This document shows positions 16,978-25,759 of a DNA stretch of 64,000 nt, in pieces. The position numbers were made by a program, and so were the translations under genes. Origin of the DNA: Oceaniferula flava (GTDB lineage: Bacteria > Verrucomicrobiota > Verrucomicrobiia > Verrucomicrobiales > Akkermansiaceae); contig NZ_JAFBGL010000006.1 in the NCBI RefSeq assembly GCF_016811075.1, forward strand, positions 214,813 through 278,812. Direction: 5' to 3'. Position 1 is the stretch's first letter. Each line of letters begins with the position of its first letter. The notes below the pieces were generated by a model. The model was not told the origin of the DNA. It saw only the letters and a list, made by a program, of their open reading frames with translations, and searched no databases.

Positions 16978-17760
16978 ATGCCAGACATCCATCCGAGTGC
17001 CATTGTCAGTGACCAAGCAACCCTAGCTGATGACGTCACCGTGGGGCCCTTTTCCATCATCGATGCCGGAGTAAATATCGGGGCAGGCTGCCAAATTGGT
17101 GCTCATGTATGGGTGACCGGTAACACCGTGATGGGGGCTGACAATCATATTGGATACGGGTCAATTGTCGGCACGGACCCTCAGGACGCTTCTTTTGACT
17201 CATCGTTGGAAAGCAATGTGGTGCTTGGCGATGGCAATCGGATCCGGGAGTATGTCACCATCCACCGCAGCACCGCGGCCGGAGGCAGCACGACGGTGGG
17301 GAACTCGAACTTTCTGATGACCGGGGTGCATCTGGCGCACGATGTTCAGATGGGCGATTTCAATAACCTCGCGAACAATGTGCTGCTCGCCGGTCACATC
17401 ATCATCGGCAACCGAGTCTTTCTCGGTGGTGGTGCCGCTTTTCACCAATTTCTTCACATTGGCGACTTTGCCATTGTGCAGGGGAATTCCGCCATCAGCC
17501 GTGACGTGCCGCCATTTTGCACCGCGCACGGGCGGAACGAACTGGCCGGGCTGAACGTGATCGGTCTGCGTCGCGGTGGTTTCAGCGCGGAAGATCGGGC
17601 CGATATCAAGAGGGCCTATCAACTTCTGTTCCGCAGTGGTGGTAACCTGCGTGAAGCCTTGGCCGAAGCTGAAAACCGCAGCTGGTGTGATGCTGCCGAG
17701 GTGCTACTGGCCGCCGCCCGTCATCCCTCCCGTAAGGGCTTGATCACAGGTAAGTCCTGA
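16978..17760 (+). CDS. lpxA: Acyl-ACP--UDP-N-acetylglucosamine O-acyltransferase
   Basis: The protein has 260 residues. The N-terminal two thirds are hexapeptide repeats forming a left-handed beta-helix (IHPSAIVSD onward). The LpxA-specific segments IREYVTIHRST, the catalytic His in GVHLAHDVQMGD, and HGRNELAGLNVIGLRRGGF are all present, followed by the helical C-terminus. It carries out the first step of lipid A synthesis in the cytosol, which implies an LPS-bearing outer membrane. The ATG at 16978 matches the family start; an upstream in-frame extension to 16921 is not supported. The gene stands alone, without other lpx genes next to it. Confidence 0.95.
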   Translation: MPDIHPSAIVSDQATLADDVTVGPFSIIDAGVNIGAGCQIGAHVWVTGNTVMGADNHIGYGSIVGTDPQDASFDSSLESNVVLGDGNRIREYVTIHRSTAAGGSTTVGNSNFLMTGVHLAHDVQMGDFNNLANNVLLAGHIIIGNRVFLGGGAAFHQFLHIGDFAIVQGNSAISRDVPPFCTAHGRNELAGLNVIGLRRGGFSAEDRADIKRAYQLLFRSGGNLREALAEAENRSWCDAAEVLLAAARHPSRKGLITGKS

Positions 17761-17786
17761 TTGATCCGATCGCTGATGCAGCGTAA

Positions 17787-18401
17787 TTATCGGCTGCGTT
17801 TGTAGCTCAAAATCCCTTCACCGATGCCCTCGGCAATGGATTGCCGGAACCAGCCTTTTTTCATCCGGTTGCGCTCGCTGCTGTTGGAAACGAAGCCTCC
17901 TTCCACGAGGATGGCGGGGTTCTTGGAATGGCGCAGGACGTAGAACCGGGCATACTTCACGCCACGGTTGATGGTGGCGATCTTGGACATCATTTTCGAC
18001 TGCACGTGAGTGGCGAGTTTTTTACCTTCGGCCCCATAATAAAAAGTTTCCAAGCCATGGGGGCTGGTCTTGCTCGCGTGGTTGTAGTGGATGCTGACGA
18101 AGATGGAGTTCCTGTATTTATTGCCGAAACTGGCGCGTCCGGGGAGCGAAATGAAGACGTCGCTGCGGCGGGTCATTTTCGTCCGAATACCTCGTTGCTT
18201 GAGCCAATATTCGAGCCTCAGCGCGGTATCTAGCGCCAGGTGTTTCTCGTATACTTTGCCGCTGAGACCTCCTTTGTCATGGCCTCCGTGTCCGGCATCA
18301 ATGATGACGTAACGAAAATTCTTCGCTTGGGCGAGGCCGGCGAAGAGAGCGAGAGCGAGGAGGATGATCAGCGGGGTTTTGTGCGTTGGGCGGGAGATCA
18401 T
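17787..18401 (-). CDS. N-acetylmuramoyl-L-alanine amidase (Amidase_3), second copy
   Basis: The protein has 204 residues with a signal peptide (about 1-26). It is a paralogue of the enzyme at 13723-14340, with IDAGHGG, VYEKHLAL, MTRRSDVFISL, SIHYNHAS and LVEGGFVSN. In the last motif the catalytic Glu is kept, while the following residue differs from its paralogue (EGGF against ECGY). Periplasmic peptidoglycan amidase activity is expected. Two small single-domain amidases within 5 kb suggest gene duplication or division of labour. Confidence 0.9.
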   Translation of the reverse strand: MISRPTHKTPLIILLALALFAGLAQAKNFRYVIIDAGHGGHDKGGLSGKVYEKHLALDTALRLEYWLKQRGIRTKMTRRSDVFISLPGRASFGNKYRNSIFVSIHYNHASKTSPHGLETFYYGAEGKKLATHVQSKMMSKIATINRGVKYARFYVLRHSKNPAILVEGGFVSNSSERNRMKKGWFRQSIAEGIGEGILSYKRSR

Positions 18402-18483
18402 TCAGCGTGTGGCGGTGGATTGGCTGGAAGTGAAGTGGGGCGAAGTTGAGGAGAGCAGAAGGGGCGCTGGAGGCGCGGTCAGG

Positions 18484-19374
18484 CTATTTATACATGAACG
18501 GAGGGCGTTCGGAAATGTTGCGAATTATTTTCCGTTTCTCTGCCTCTGCCTTGGGGTTGTAGGGCACACTGCCGGCAACTTGAACTTCACCATTCCCAAA
18601 GGCCATCAGACGAGGGTCTCCGGAGGCTCCTCGTTTGTGGTAGCTGGACGAGAGCACCTGGCCGTTCGGTGAGATGATCGTGTGGGCGAAGAGGTTGGGT
18701 TTCACCTGGTAGAGCGCGTGCATGTTGCTTTTGCCATCGAGAGTGGCTTTGGGGCGGCGGAAATTGATCACCTTGCCGAGTGGCTGGGTGGCAATGTGGC
18801 GGCCGTTGTTTTGATTGAAGATCTGGGCATAGAGTTCGTGACCTTGGTTGGCCGAGAAGTTTACCAATTTATACTCACGGATTTGACCTGGTTGGCTGGG
18901 AAGTCCGGCGCGCTGAACCCAGACGGCACGACCTCCGGTGACGGTGAAGTGCACCCGGTTCGAGGTGTAACCATTGGTGGTGGACCCCGGCATTCTGACC
19001 GCTGCGGTGCAGGTGTAGTTCCCCATGTTCCCCAGTGCGTAGGTGGTGGAAAGGGTGATGGTGCGGGCGACCGTTTGGCCGACCGGGATGACGGTGGGGC
19101 GATAGCTGATGCGGCGTGCGGGTGGGACCACGCGACCGCGAGAGGTCATCTGAAAGCTAAGCCATGAAAGGTGGCTATTTCCCGAGAGCACCAGCTGCCG
19201 ACCGGAGTGGTTGGTGATGTGGATGGTGGCGGTCACCGGCTCGTTGAGCAGGTAGTTCGTCTTGTTCATCTTCATCACTACAGCCACCTGGGCATGCGCC
19301 TGAACGAAGGCGAATAGGCCGAACAGGATAGCCAGTAGCGTGCGATGGCGGGGTGTGGTGGACTGGAAATTCAT
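18484..19374 (-). CDS. Secreted beta-sandwich protein, function unknown
   Basis: The protein has 296 residues with a signal peptide (about 1-28, ending AHA). The first 120 mature residues have the alternating strand pattern of an immunoglobulin-like/BsuPI-type inhibitor fold (NKTNYLLNEPVTATIHITN, then TCTAAVRM). The second half is also beta-rich (VHFTVTGG, ELYAQIFNQNNGRH, HTIISPNGQVLSSSY). No catalytic motif was seen. It lies 36 bases downstream of the pseudokinase/FGE gene on the same strand, so co-expression and a shared envelope role are plausible. A low-GC-skew Lys/Arg-rich C-terminus ends in PPFMYK. Confidence 0.7.
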   Translation of the reverse strand: MNFQSTTPRHRTLLAILFGLFAFVQAHAQVAVVMKMNKTNYLLNEPVTATIHITNHSGRQLVLSGNSHLSWLSFQMTSRGRVVPPARRISYRPTVIPVGQTVARTITLSTTYALGNMGNYTCTAAVRMPGSTTNGYTSNRVHFTVTGGRAVWVQRAGLPSQPGQIREYKLVNFSANQGHELYAQIFNQNNGRHIATQPLGKVINFRRPKATLDGKSNMHALYQVKPNLFAHTIISPNGQVLSSSYHKRGASGDPRLMAFGNGEVQVAGSVPYNPKAEAEKRKIIRNISERPPFMYK

Positions 19375-19410
19375 AGGTGCTTACTGATGTAGGAAATTCA
19401 GGGCCTGCCG

Positions 19411-20955
19411 TCAATCACCCTCTGAGCTGCGTTCAGGGGAGACTCCGCAGGTGCGGAAGCCGAGGTCCGGGCGGCGCAGGCTACGATCGTCCACCCACTC
19501 GTGGGCGCGGGCGCCGTATTTGGGCTTCAGGTAGGAGGCTCCGCAGAGGATGAAGCGGGCCGGCTTCGAGGGATCGGCGGGGTCGAAGACCGCCTTGCGA
19601 GTCCACTCGCTGACATTGCCTGCCATGCCGTGGACACCGAGCGAGGTTTTTTCCGTTTGATCGACCGCTTTCCAGCCGGTGCCGCCTAGTTTGGCAGGGT
19701 CCGCGCCGGCAGAACAGGAGCCATACCACTCGTCACGTGTTGGCAGGCGGTGGCCTTTCCACTCGGCATAGGCATAGGCATCCCACCAGTCGATTCCTAC
19801 CACCGGGTAGTTCAGGTCCACCGGCAGGCCATTCCATTGACCTCCGGCGCTGGCTTCGGCGTAGAGCGAGTCCCAATCGTCCGGGAGATGGTCGGTTTTT
19901 TCCTCTGGCTGGTCGTCGTGCTGATAGACGGCGCGTTGCTCTGGGCTGATGACCGAGAGGGCGTTGAGGAATTTGGCATACTCGCCGATGGTGACTTCAT
20001 GCGCACCGATCCAGAATTCATTCATCGTTACGGTCGTGCCCAGTGGTCCGGGGTATTGACCCGCGGGGATGCGGACGAGGTCCTCGAGCTGGCGTTCAGG
20101 TGGGGCGACTTTGCGGTTAGAGAGGTAATAGACCAGGCCAATGACAATCGCGAGGGTGGCCACGGCGATGGCGATCTTGGCGATAGTGGCACTGGAAATG
20201 AGCGGCCGCATCGGCATGGTCGAGCTAGCAATCTTGGCCTTGTTTCTTGGCTCGGCCAGCTGGCGCTCGATGCCGTCGGCCAGCTCGTAGATTTGATCCC
20301 AGCTCAATGGCTGGTCACGGTGGCCGTCTGCCATGAAGCCGAGTAGCGAGTCGGTGCGGGTCGAGCCCGGTTGGTTCGGCGTCAGCAAGTCCCGCAGTAA
20401 CTGACCTAACAGTTGCTTGTCCTGCGTGGCAACTGATGGGTCTGGCTCGCCACTAATCGCCATGTTGACGAGTCGCGCGTGGAACTTTTCATCGATGATG
20501 ACATCATGGGCAGTCAGCGGTAGGGTGGCGATCCCCTGGCTTTCTAGACTTTTAGAGGTATCGGCCAGGCTGCGAATGATGCGTGCCATCTGCAGTGGCG
20601 GAATACTGAGCCCCTGCTCGTAATGCTCGCTGAGTGGCTGACCGGGGAGTTTTTCGCGGGCAAAGAAACATTGTCCCTCAGAGTGGATGGCTTCTAACAC
20701 TGAGCTGATCAGCGGGTGATCAACCGTGGCCTTGGCTCGCACATCTTCAAGGAAAGGCTCGGTGAGTGTGGGGTCATTACGTTGTTCTCCGTAGAGATTG
20801 CAAATGATTACTTCGCGCTGCACGGAGACCTGTGTGGCGTGCCAGGTAGCGGTCGCCTTGCCCTGATAGATGAGCTTGCCAATCTTGTAATCACCCATCT
20901 CCCGGCCTTCGGTGAGGTCTTCGGGAGTCAGCGCATTTTGAGTATCTGTGGACAT
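19411..20955 (-). CDS. Membrane pseudokinase fused to formylglycine-generating-enzyme-like (SUMF1) domain
   Basis: The protein has 514 residues. Residues about 18-245 follow a protein-kinase fold (GDYKIGKLIYQGKATATWHA opening), but the HRD loop reads TAHDVI and no DFG is visible (LVNMA in its place), so catalysis is unlikely. A transmembrane helix (about 255-280) follows, then an extracytoplasmic FGE-sulfatase/SUMF1 domain (about 290-505) with WIGAHEVTIGEYAKFLN, YPVVGIDWWDAYAYAEWKG, RLPTRDEWYGSC, HGMAGNVSEWT and a final LGFRTC. FGE-like domains of this class often lack enzyme activity and act as binding modules. The kinase lobe inside and FGE lobe outside suggest a signal-transducing scaffold. 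The start is taken at ATG 20955. Confidence 0.85.
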   Translation of the reverse strand: MSTDTQNALTPEDLTEGREMGDYKIGKLIYQGKATATWHATQVSVQREVIICNLYGEQRNDPTLTEPFLEDVRAKATVDHPLISSVLEAIHSEGQCFFAREKLPGQPLSEHYEQGLSIPPLQMARIIRSLADTSKSLESQGIATLPLTAHDVIIDEKFHARLVNMAISGEPDPSVATQDKQLLGQLLRDLLTPNQPGSTRTDSLLGFMADGHRDQPLSWDQIYELADGIERQLAEPRNKAKIASSTMPMRPLISSATIAKIAIAVATLAIVIGLVYYLSNRKVAPPERQLEDLVRIPAGQYPGPLGTTVTMNEFWIGAHEVTIGEYAKFLNALSVISPEQRAVYQHDDQPEEKTDHLPDDWDSLYAEASAGGQWNGLPVDLNYPVVGIDWWDAYAYAEWKGHRLPTRDEWYGSCSAGADPAKLGGTGWKAVDQTEKTSLGVHGMAGNVSEWTRKAVFDPADPSKPARFILCGASYLKPKYGARAHEWVDDRSLRRPDLGFRTCGVSPERSSEGD

Positions 20956-21105
20956 GGTGTGAGGATAGGACTGCCTGGCGAGGCTCAAGTCCCGCGCATG
21001 CTAGCCTATCCCCATATACACGCAAAGAGGATTAGGGGAAATTTCCACCCGATTTCTGACATGTAGACCTCTCTGGCTGTTTTTCCGGTTAGACAAGGTG
21101 GCCTG

Positions 21106-22332
21106 TTAGCGTGTTGGCAGCGGGGGCAGGCGTGGATCGTCTCCATAGCCGCCGTTGAGGTCCGGCAGCAGGCTGTTGTTGTCCAGTGGAAGATCGAGCG
21201 GGAGGTCGTCCAGTGGGTCGCCAGGGCGAGGTTCGGGGAGAGGGCGCATTTTCCCACCGTGCACCGCATTGAGTCGGCGGGGATGGGCTTGCTGATCGAT
21301 CACTTCACCTTCATAAATGAGTTCCACCACGTAACCGTAGAATTCGCGTCGACCTAACAAATGGGCATCTGCCAAGTCCGCCTCGGGGATGGCGTAGGAC
21401 ACCTGCAAGGTTTCTTCGTTACCGGGGTTTTGCCAATCGACTTGGTTATCGCCCCACGCAGGAGTGATCACGGCATTGGTATCGGCTTTGACAATTTCCC
21501 CGCCGTTCACACGATCATAGAAGTGCACTTGCACCTCGACGTCGTCCGGGTTGATCACCTTATCTGGGCGCGCCAGCAGAGTGATCGAAACATCGACGTG
21601 ACGACCTGCGAGTGGTCCCCTGGCCTTGCGTGTTTTCATCGGGCCGATAGCGATGGCGTTTTTCTGCGTGCCCATGCCCATTCCCTTGATTAATTTGGCG
21701 GCGGCCAGGCGATAAAAGACGCCGGCTTTGATCCCCATTTGTTGGATCTGTTGGTAGTGGTCGGCCGCCTTGGGATAGATTCCCATGTCTTCGAACAAGA
21801 GCGCTTTGTGATACATGACTGCTGGCTCGGCAGGATCGATCCTGCCAGCTTCATCCAGCTTCAGCATCGCCCGCATGACATCGCCATCGAGTTGGATGGA
21901 TCGCGCTTCTTGCACCAAGCGTTCCACCCGAGGGTTGGCAATCGGCTGGTGCATGTTCATCAGCTCGGCAGGGAGTGCTGGAGCGGGGATCGCCGGGCGT
22001 GGGCGGGCTGGGGTGGCTGGCACTCTCAGTGGTGCCGGTGGGTAATCGGCCGGAGTATCTGACACGCTGGCGAGGATTTCGGCCAGAGTTCGCGGTTCGA
22101 TAGGCTTCGGAGCGGCACTCACTGTAACTCGAGGCCGTTCCTCAACCTGCGCCACCTCCAAGGGCTGCCCGCTGCGCACGGTCAGGGCGGTCCCCACGGT
22201 GATCAACTGGGCAAAGGCGATCAGCGCCAATAGCCAGCAAGCGATGGGGAAGGTGGGTCGCCGGTGACGACTGGGAGAGGGCGCATTAGCCGACTGGTGA
22301 TCAGTCACTTGTGCGCGAGTGGATTGACTCAT
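21106..22332 (-). CDS. Membrane-anchored TPR-like protein, function unknown
   Basis: The protein has 408 residues. A basic, Ser/Pro-rich cytoplasmic N-terminus is followed by one transmembrane helix (about 28-50), a Pro/Ala-rich linker (about 75-130), one or two TPR-like helical pairs (about 135-210, with AVMYHKALLFEDMGIYPKAA), then a beta-rich domain (about 225-340) with VDVSITLLARP and REFYGYVVELIYEGE, and a Pro/Asp/Leu-rich C-terminal tail. No known family was identified. It probably acts in the periplasm. It is upstream of, and on the same strand as, the pseudokinase/FGE gene but separated by about 150 bases. Confidence 0.7.
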   Translation of the reverse strand: MSQSTRAQVTDHQSANAPSPSRHRRPTFPIACWLLALIAFAQLITVGTALTVRSGQPLEVAQVEERPRVTVSAAPKPIEPRTLAEILASVSDTPADYPPAPLRVPATPARPRPAIPAPALPAELMNMHQPIANPRVERLVQEARSIQLDGDVMRAMLKLDEAGRIDPAEPAVMYHKALLFEDMGIYPKAADHYQQIQQMGIKAGVFYRLAAAKLIKGMGMGTQKNAIAIGPMKTRKARGPLAGRHVDVSITLLARPDKVINPDDVEVQVHFYDRVNGGEIVKADTNAVITPAWGDNQVDWQNPGNEETLQVSYAIPEADLADAHLLGRREFYGYVVELIYEGEVIDQQAHPRRLNAVHGGKMRPLPEPRPGDPLDDLPLDLPLDNNSLLPDLNGGYGDDPRLPPLPTR

Positions 22333-22449
22333 AGGTGGCGGGCACTCTAGGAAATCCCCTCCGCCGATGTCAATACGGGAAAATCTCCACGGTGGGGGAC
22401 AAAGGAATCCTTGCGCAGACAGGGCTTTCCACCTTCATTGGCCATAGGC

Positions 22450-23748
22450 ATGCCGCAAGATACGAGTTCAGGAAATGTTGAACCGCCCCGTCCGCTTGAG
22501 CTGGAGATGACTCCGGCCGAGGTGGCGGCGGCCTTGCAGCATCTGCCGGGGATCACCTTTTTTGACACCTCCGGGAACTTGCCCTCCCGCAGTCATGCTC
22601 CGGTATCCATCGTGGCTGCCCGACCGCGGCAGCTGATTTCCGGTGATATTCATCAGGCGGCGGATGTGCAGCGTCTGCGCGAGGCATTGGCCGGTTGGCA
22701 GGTGCACGCCCCATCGCTGGGCTTTCCAGCTGGAGGTGCCTGTGGCTGGATTGATTACGAAGGGGCGTTCTGCTTTGGCATCTATCCGGAAATGTTGATC
22801 TATCAGCACGACCGCCAATGCTGGTGGCAGTGCGGTCGGCTCAGTGAGGAACTGCGTGAGCCTGCGGCCCCATCCTCATTGCCTGCCATCAGCGAGTTCA
22901 CACCGTCGACCACGAAGGCGCAGTATGAAGATGGGGTGCGCCGCATTCACGAATACATTGCCGCTGGCGATATCTACCAGGTGAACCTCACCCAGCGCTT
23001 CTCGGCCCCGCTTTCGCACGCAGAGGGGTCGCTTTTTCCTCTCTACGAGCAGCTGCGGCAGCGCACTCCCTCGCCATTGGCCATCTGGATGAAGTTGGCG
23101 GAGCGCGAGGTCCTTTCGTCGTCGCCGGAAACTTTCCTGCGCATGAGTGGGCGGCAAATCGAGACCCGTCCGATCAAGGGCACCCGTCCGCGCTATGCTG
23201 ATCCAGAACGCGACGCCGCCTCCGCCAGCGAGCTACTGGCCTCCGAGAAAGAGAAAGCCGAGCTCATCATGATCACCGATCTTGAGCGCAACGATCTCGG
23301 GCAGGTTTGTGAATTTGGCTCGGTCCGGGTGGCCGACATGCTGGCGCTGGAGAAGCTGGAGCAAGTTTATCATCTGGTTTCCACCGTCACCGGGACGCTG
23401 CGGGAGGAAATCGACCACCTCGATGCCCTGGCGGCCTGTTTCCCCGGCGGGAGTATTACCGGAGCCCCGAAGAAGCGCTCCATGGAGATCATCGAGGAAC
23501 TGGAGCCGGTGCCGCGCGGACTCTACACAGGGGCGATCGGCTACCTCGGTTTCAATGGGGAAAGTCAGTTTAACATCCCCATCCGCACTCTTGTTAGGGA
23601 AAACGAGACCTTGCACTACCATGTGGGAGCGGGCATCGTTGCCGACTCGGATCCCGCCGCTGAGTATCAAGAGACCTTGGACAAGGCAAAGGGGATCCGA
23701 CTGGCTATCGAGCAGTTTCAGACGTCGATGCCGGATCTTTCCTCCTAA
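22450..23748 (+). CDS. pabB: Aminodeoxychorismate synthase component I
   Basis: The protein has 432 residues. It has the chorismate-binding fold of the TrpE/PabB family: an N-terminal lobe with CGWIDYEGAFCFGIYPEM, then GDIYQVNLTQRF, the motif ETRPIKGTRPR with the PIKGT signature that separates PabB from TrpE (PIAGT), IMITDLERNDLG, FPGGSITGAPKKRS, and GAGIVADSDPAAEYQET. With PabA it makes 4-amino-4-deoxychorismate for folate synthesis. No pabA or pabC lies next to it. The start is taken at ATG 22450, since the in-frame TTG at 22411 adds residues unlike the family. Confidence 0.93.
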   Translation: MPQDTSSGNVEPPRPLELEMTPAEVAAALQHLPGITFFDTSGNLPSRSHAPVSIVAARPRQLISGDIHQAADVQRLREALAGWQVHAPSLGFPAGGACGWIDYEGAFCFGIYPEMLIYQHDRQCWWQCGRLSEELREPAAPSSLPAISEFTPSTTKAQYEDGVRRIHEYIAAGDIYQVNLTQRFSAPLSHAEGSLFPLYEQLRQRTPSPLAIWMKLAEREVLSSSPETFLRMSGRQIETRPIKGTRPRYADPERDAASASELLASEKEKAELIMITDLERNDLGQVCEFGSVRVADMLALEKLEQVYHLVSTVTGTLREEIDHLDALAACFPGGSITGAPKKRSMEIIEELEPVPRGLYTGAIGYLGFNGESQFNIPIRTLVRENETLHYHVGAGIVADSDPAAEYQETLDKAKGIRLAIEQFQTSMPDLSS

Positions 23749-23760
23749 TCACACTTACCG

Positions 23761-24498
23761 ATGACCTCACGCTGCGCCGTCCGGATTTTCCTGTTTATCA
23801 CCTTGCCGCTGGCATGGTCCGCCTGCTCGCCCAGTGTCACCGAACACGAGGTCACGCCCGCCAAGAATGGGGAGTATGTGATTTTGCTGCACGGCTTGGC
23901 CCGGTCGCCCCAATCCATGGAACCGCTGGCGCAGGCATTGCAGGAGGAAGGCTACGGAACCTGCAACACCGGTTATCCATCGACCAAGCGCACCGTTCCA
24001 GAGCTCTCAGGCACCTCGCTGCGTGAGGCGGTGGCGAAATGCAGGCAGCTGGGCGCGCGCAAAATCCACTTCATCGGCCACTCAATGGGCGCGATGCTGG
24101 CTCGCTACCATCTGGTGGTTGAACCACCCAAGGAAGCGGGTCGACTGATCCAGCTGGCCCCTCCGAATCAAGGGAGTGAGGTGGTGGATAATCTGGTCGA
24201 CCGGCCTATTTTCAAAGCCGTAAACGGCCCGGCTGGGAGCACCCTGGGCACCGACCCGCGCTCGCTCGCCGCCAAACTGCCCGCGCTCACCCACGAGACT
24301 CTGATTATTGCTGGTCGGCGATCGGTGAACCCGATCAATTCCCTGATGATCCCCGGCCCGGACGACGGTAAAGTCTCGGTGGAAAATACCAAGGCCACGG
24401 GCATGAAACGCCATATCGTGCTGGCCTGCTCGCATCCGGTGATCATGAAGAAAAGGCGCACCATCGAGGAGTGCATACGCTTTCTCCAAGGCGGCTGA
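23761..24498 (+). CDS. Lipase-like alpha/beta-hydrolase lipoprotein
   Basis: The protein has 245 residues. The signal peptide ends in a lipobox-like LAWSAC, so the mature protein may be lipid-anchored at Cys22. The hydrolase core has VILLHGLARSPQSM (oxyanion), GHSMGAMLARYH (nucleophile Ser), a probable acid in PGPDDGKVS and catalytic His in ACSHPVIM. Its relatives are PGAP1/triacylglycerol lipase-like proteins of unknown substrate. It starts 12 bases after pabB and may be co-transcribed. Confidence 0.87.
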   Translation: MTSRCAVRIFLFITLPLAWSACSPSVTEHEVTPAKNGEYVILLHGLARSPQSMEPLAQALQEEGYGTCNTGYPSTKRTVPELSGTSLREAVAKCRQLGARKIHFIGHSMGAMLARYHLVVEPPKEAGRLIQLAPPNQGSEVVDNLVDRPIFKAVNGPAGSTLGTDPRSLAAKLPALTHETLIIAGRRSVNPINSLMIPGPDDGKVSVENTKATGMKRHIVLACSHPVIMKKRRTIEECIRFLQGG

Positions 24499-24546
24499 AT
24501 CCGCTGGTGATGGGGCTTGGCGGCGATGCCGACTTTCTAATTAGAT

Positions 24547-24574
24547 TGACGCTTGGGCATGAATCACTAGGGTG
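24547..24574 (+). promoter_or_regulatory. Candidate sigma-70 promoter for the small lipoprotein gene
   Basis: TTGACG (24547-24552) and TAGGGT (24569-24574) are 16 bases apart and sit about 35 bases before the ATG. The -10 matches only a TAnnnT pattern, so this is tentative. Confidence 0.3.
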
Positions 24575-24608
24575 CTGCCCTACCGCCTCACCACCACCTA
24601 TTTTTATT

Positions 24609-24836
24609 ATGCGTTCTATTTCCCTACTATTTGTCGCCGCCCTGCTGGCTCTGACCCCATCATGCTCCCTGCTCAGCAGCCTGCTGAAAATTCCAGCCAG
24701 TGCCGTGCAAATGGCGACCCGCACCGTGGGCCTCAGCGGTCTCACCGATGAAGCTCCCCAGCCTGAAGAGGACGCCGAACTTGGTGCCCTGAACGAGCCA
24801 GCTGCCGAGGTTGATGCCGTGGGCAACGACCAGTAA
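24609..24836 (+). CDS. Small lipoprotein of unknown function
   Basis: The protein has 75 residues. Residues 1-19 form a lipoprotein signal with lipobox LTPSC, giving a mature protein beginning CSLLSSLLKIPASAVQ. The mature part has a short amphipathic helix and an acidic C-terminal half (DEAPQPEEDAELGALNEPAAEVDAV). No family was recognised. A strong terminator follows 26 bases after the stop, supporting it as a real transcription unit. Confidence 0.65.
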   Translation: MRSISLLFVAALLALTPSCSLLSSLLKIPASAVQMATRTVGLSGLTDEAPQPEEDAELGALNEPAAEVDAVGNDQ

Positions 24837-24862
24837 TTCCTAAACTGGCGATTATCATTCAC

Positions 24863-24900
24863 AAAAAAAAGCGCGACCTGGTGACAGGCCGCGCTTTTTT
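24863..24900. terminator. Bidirectional terminator between the small lipoprotein and sodA genes
   Basis: A near-perfect stem (AAAAAAGCGCG-A-CCTG with CAGG-C-CGCGCTTTTTT) around a GTGA loop carries A/T tracts on both flanks. It serves the two convergent genes. Confidence 0.92.
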
Positions 24901-24922
24901 GTAGGATCGATAATCGGGTCGA

Positions 24923-25579
<657 letters not shown>

Positions 25580-25759
25580 AATATTTAAGTTAGATAGGTT
25601 TTTAAGTTGTTGGGTTGTCTTTGGCTTCGTGCGGGATTATTCATCCGTTAGCAGCAAACGCTGTCGACGCGGGTACTATGACGTAGCTAAGTGTCATCGC
25701 AAGTAAAACTCTGTGCAGCGCCTGCTGCCTGCTCGAATCTCATTCTTCATTTTCCTCTT

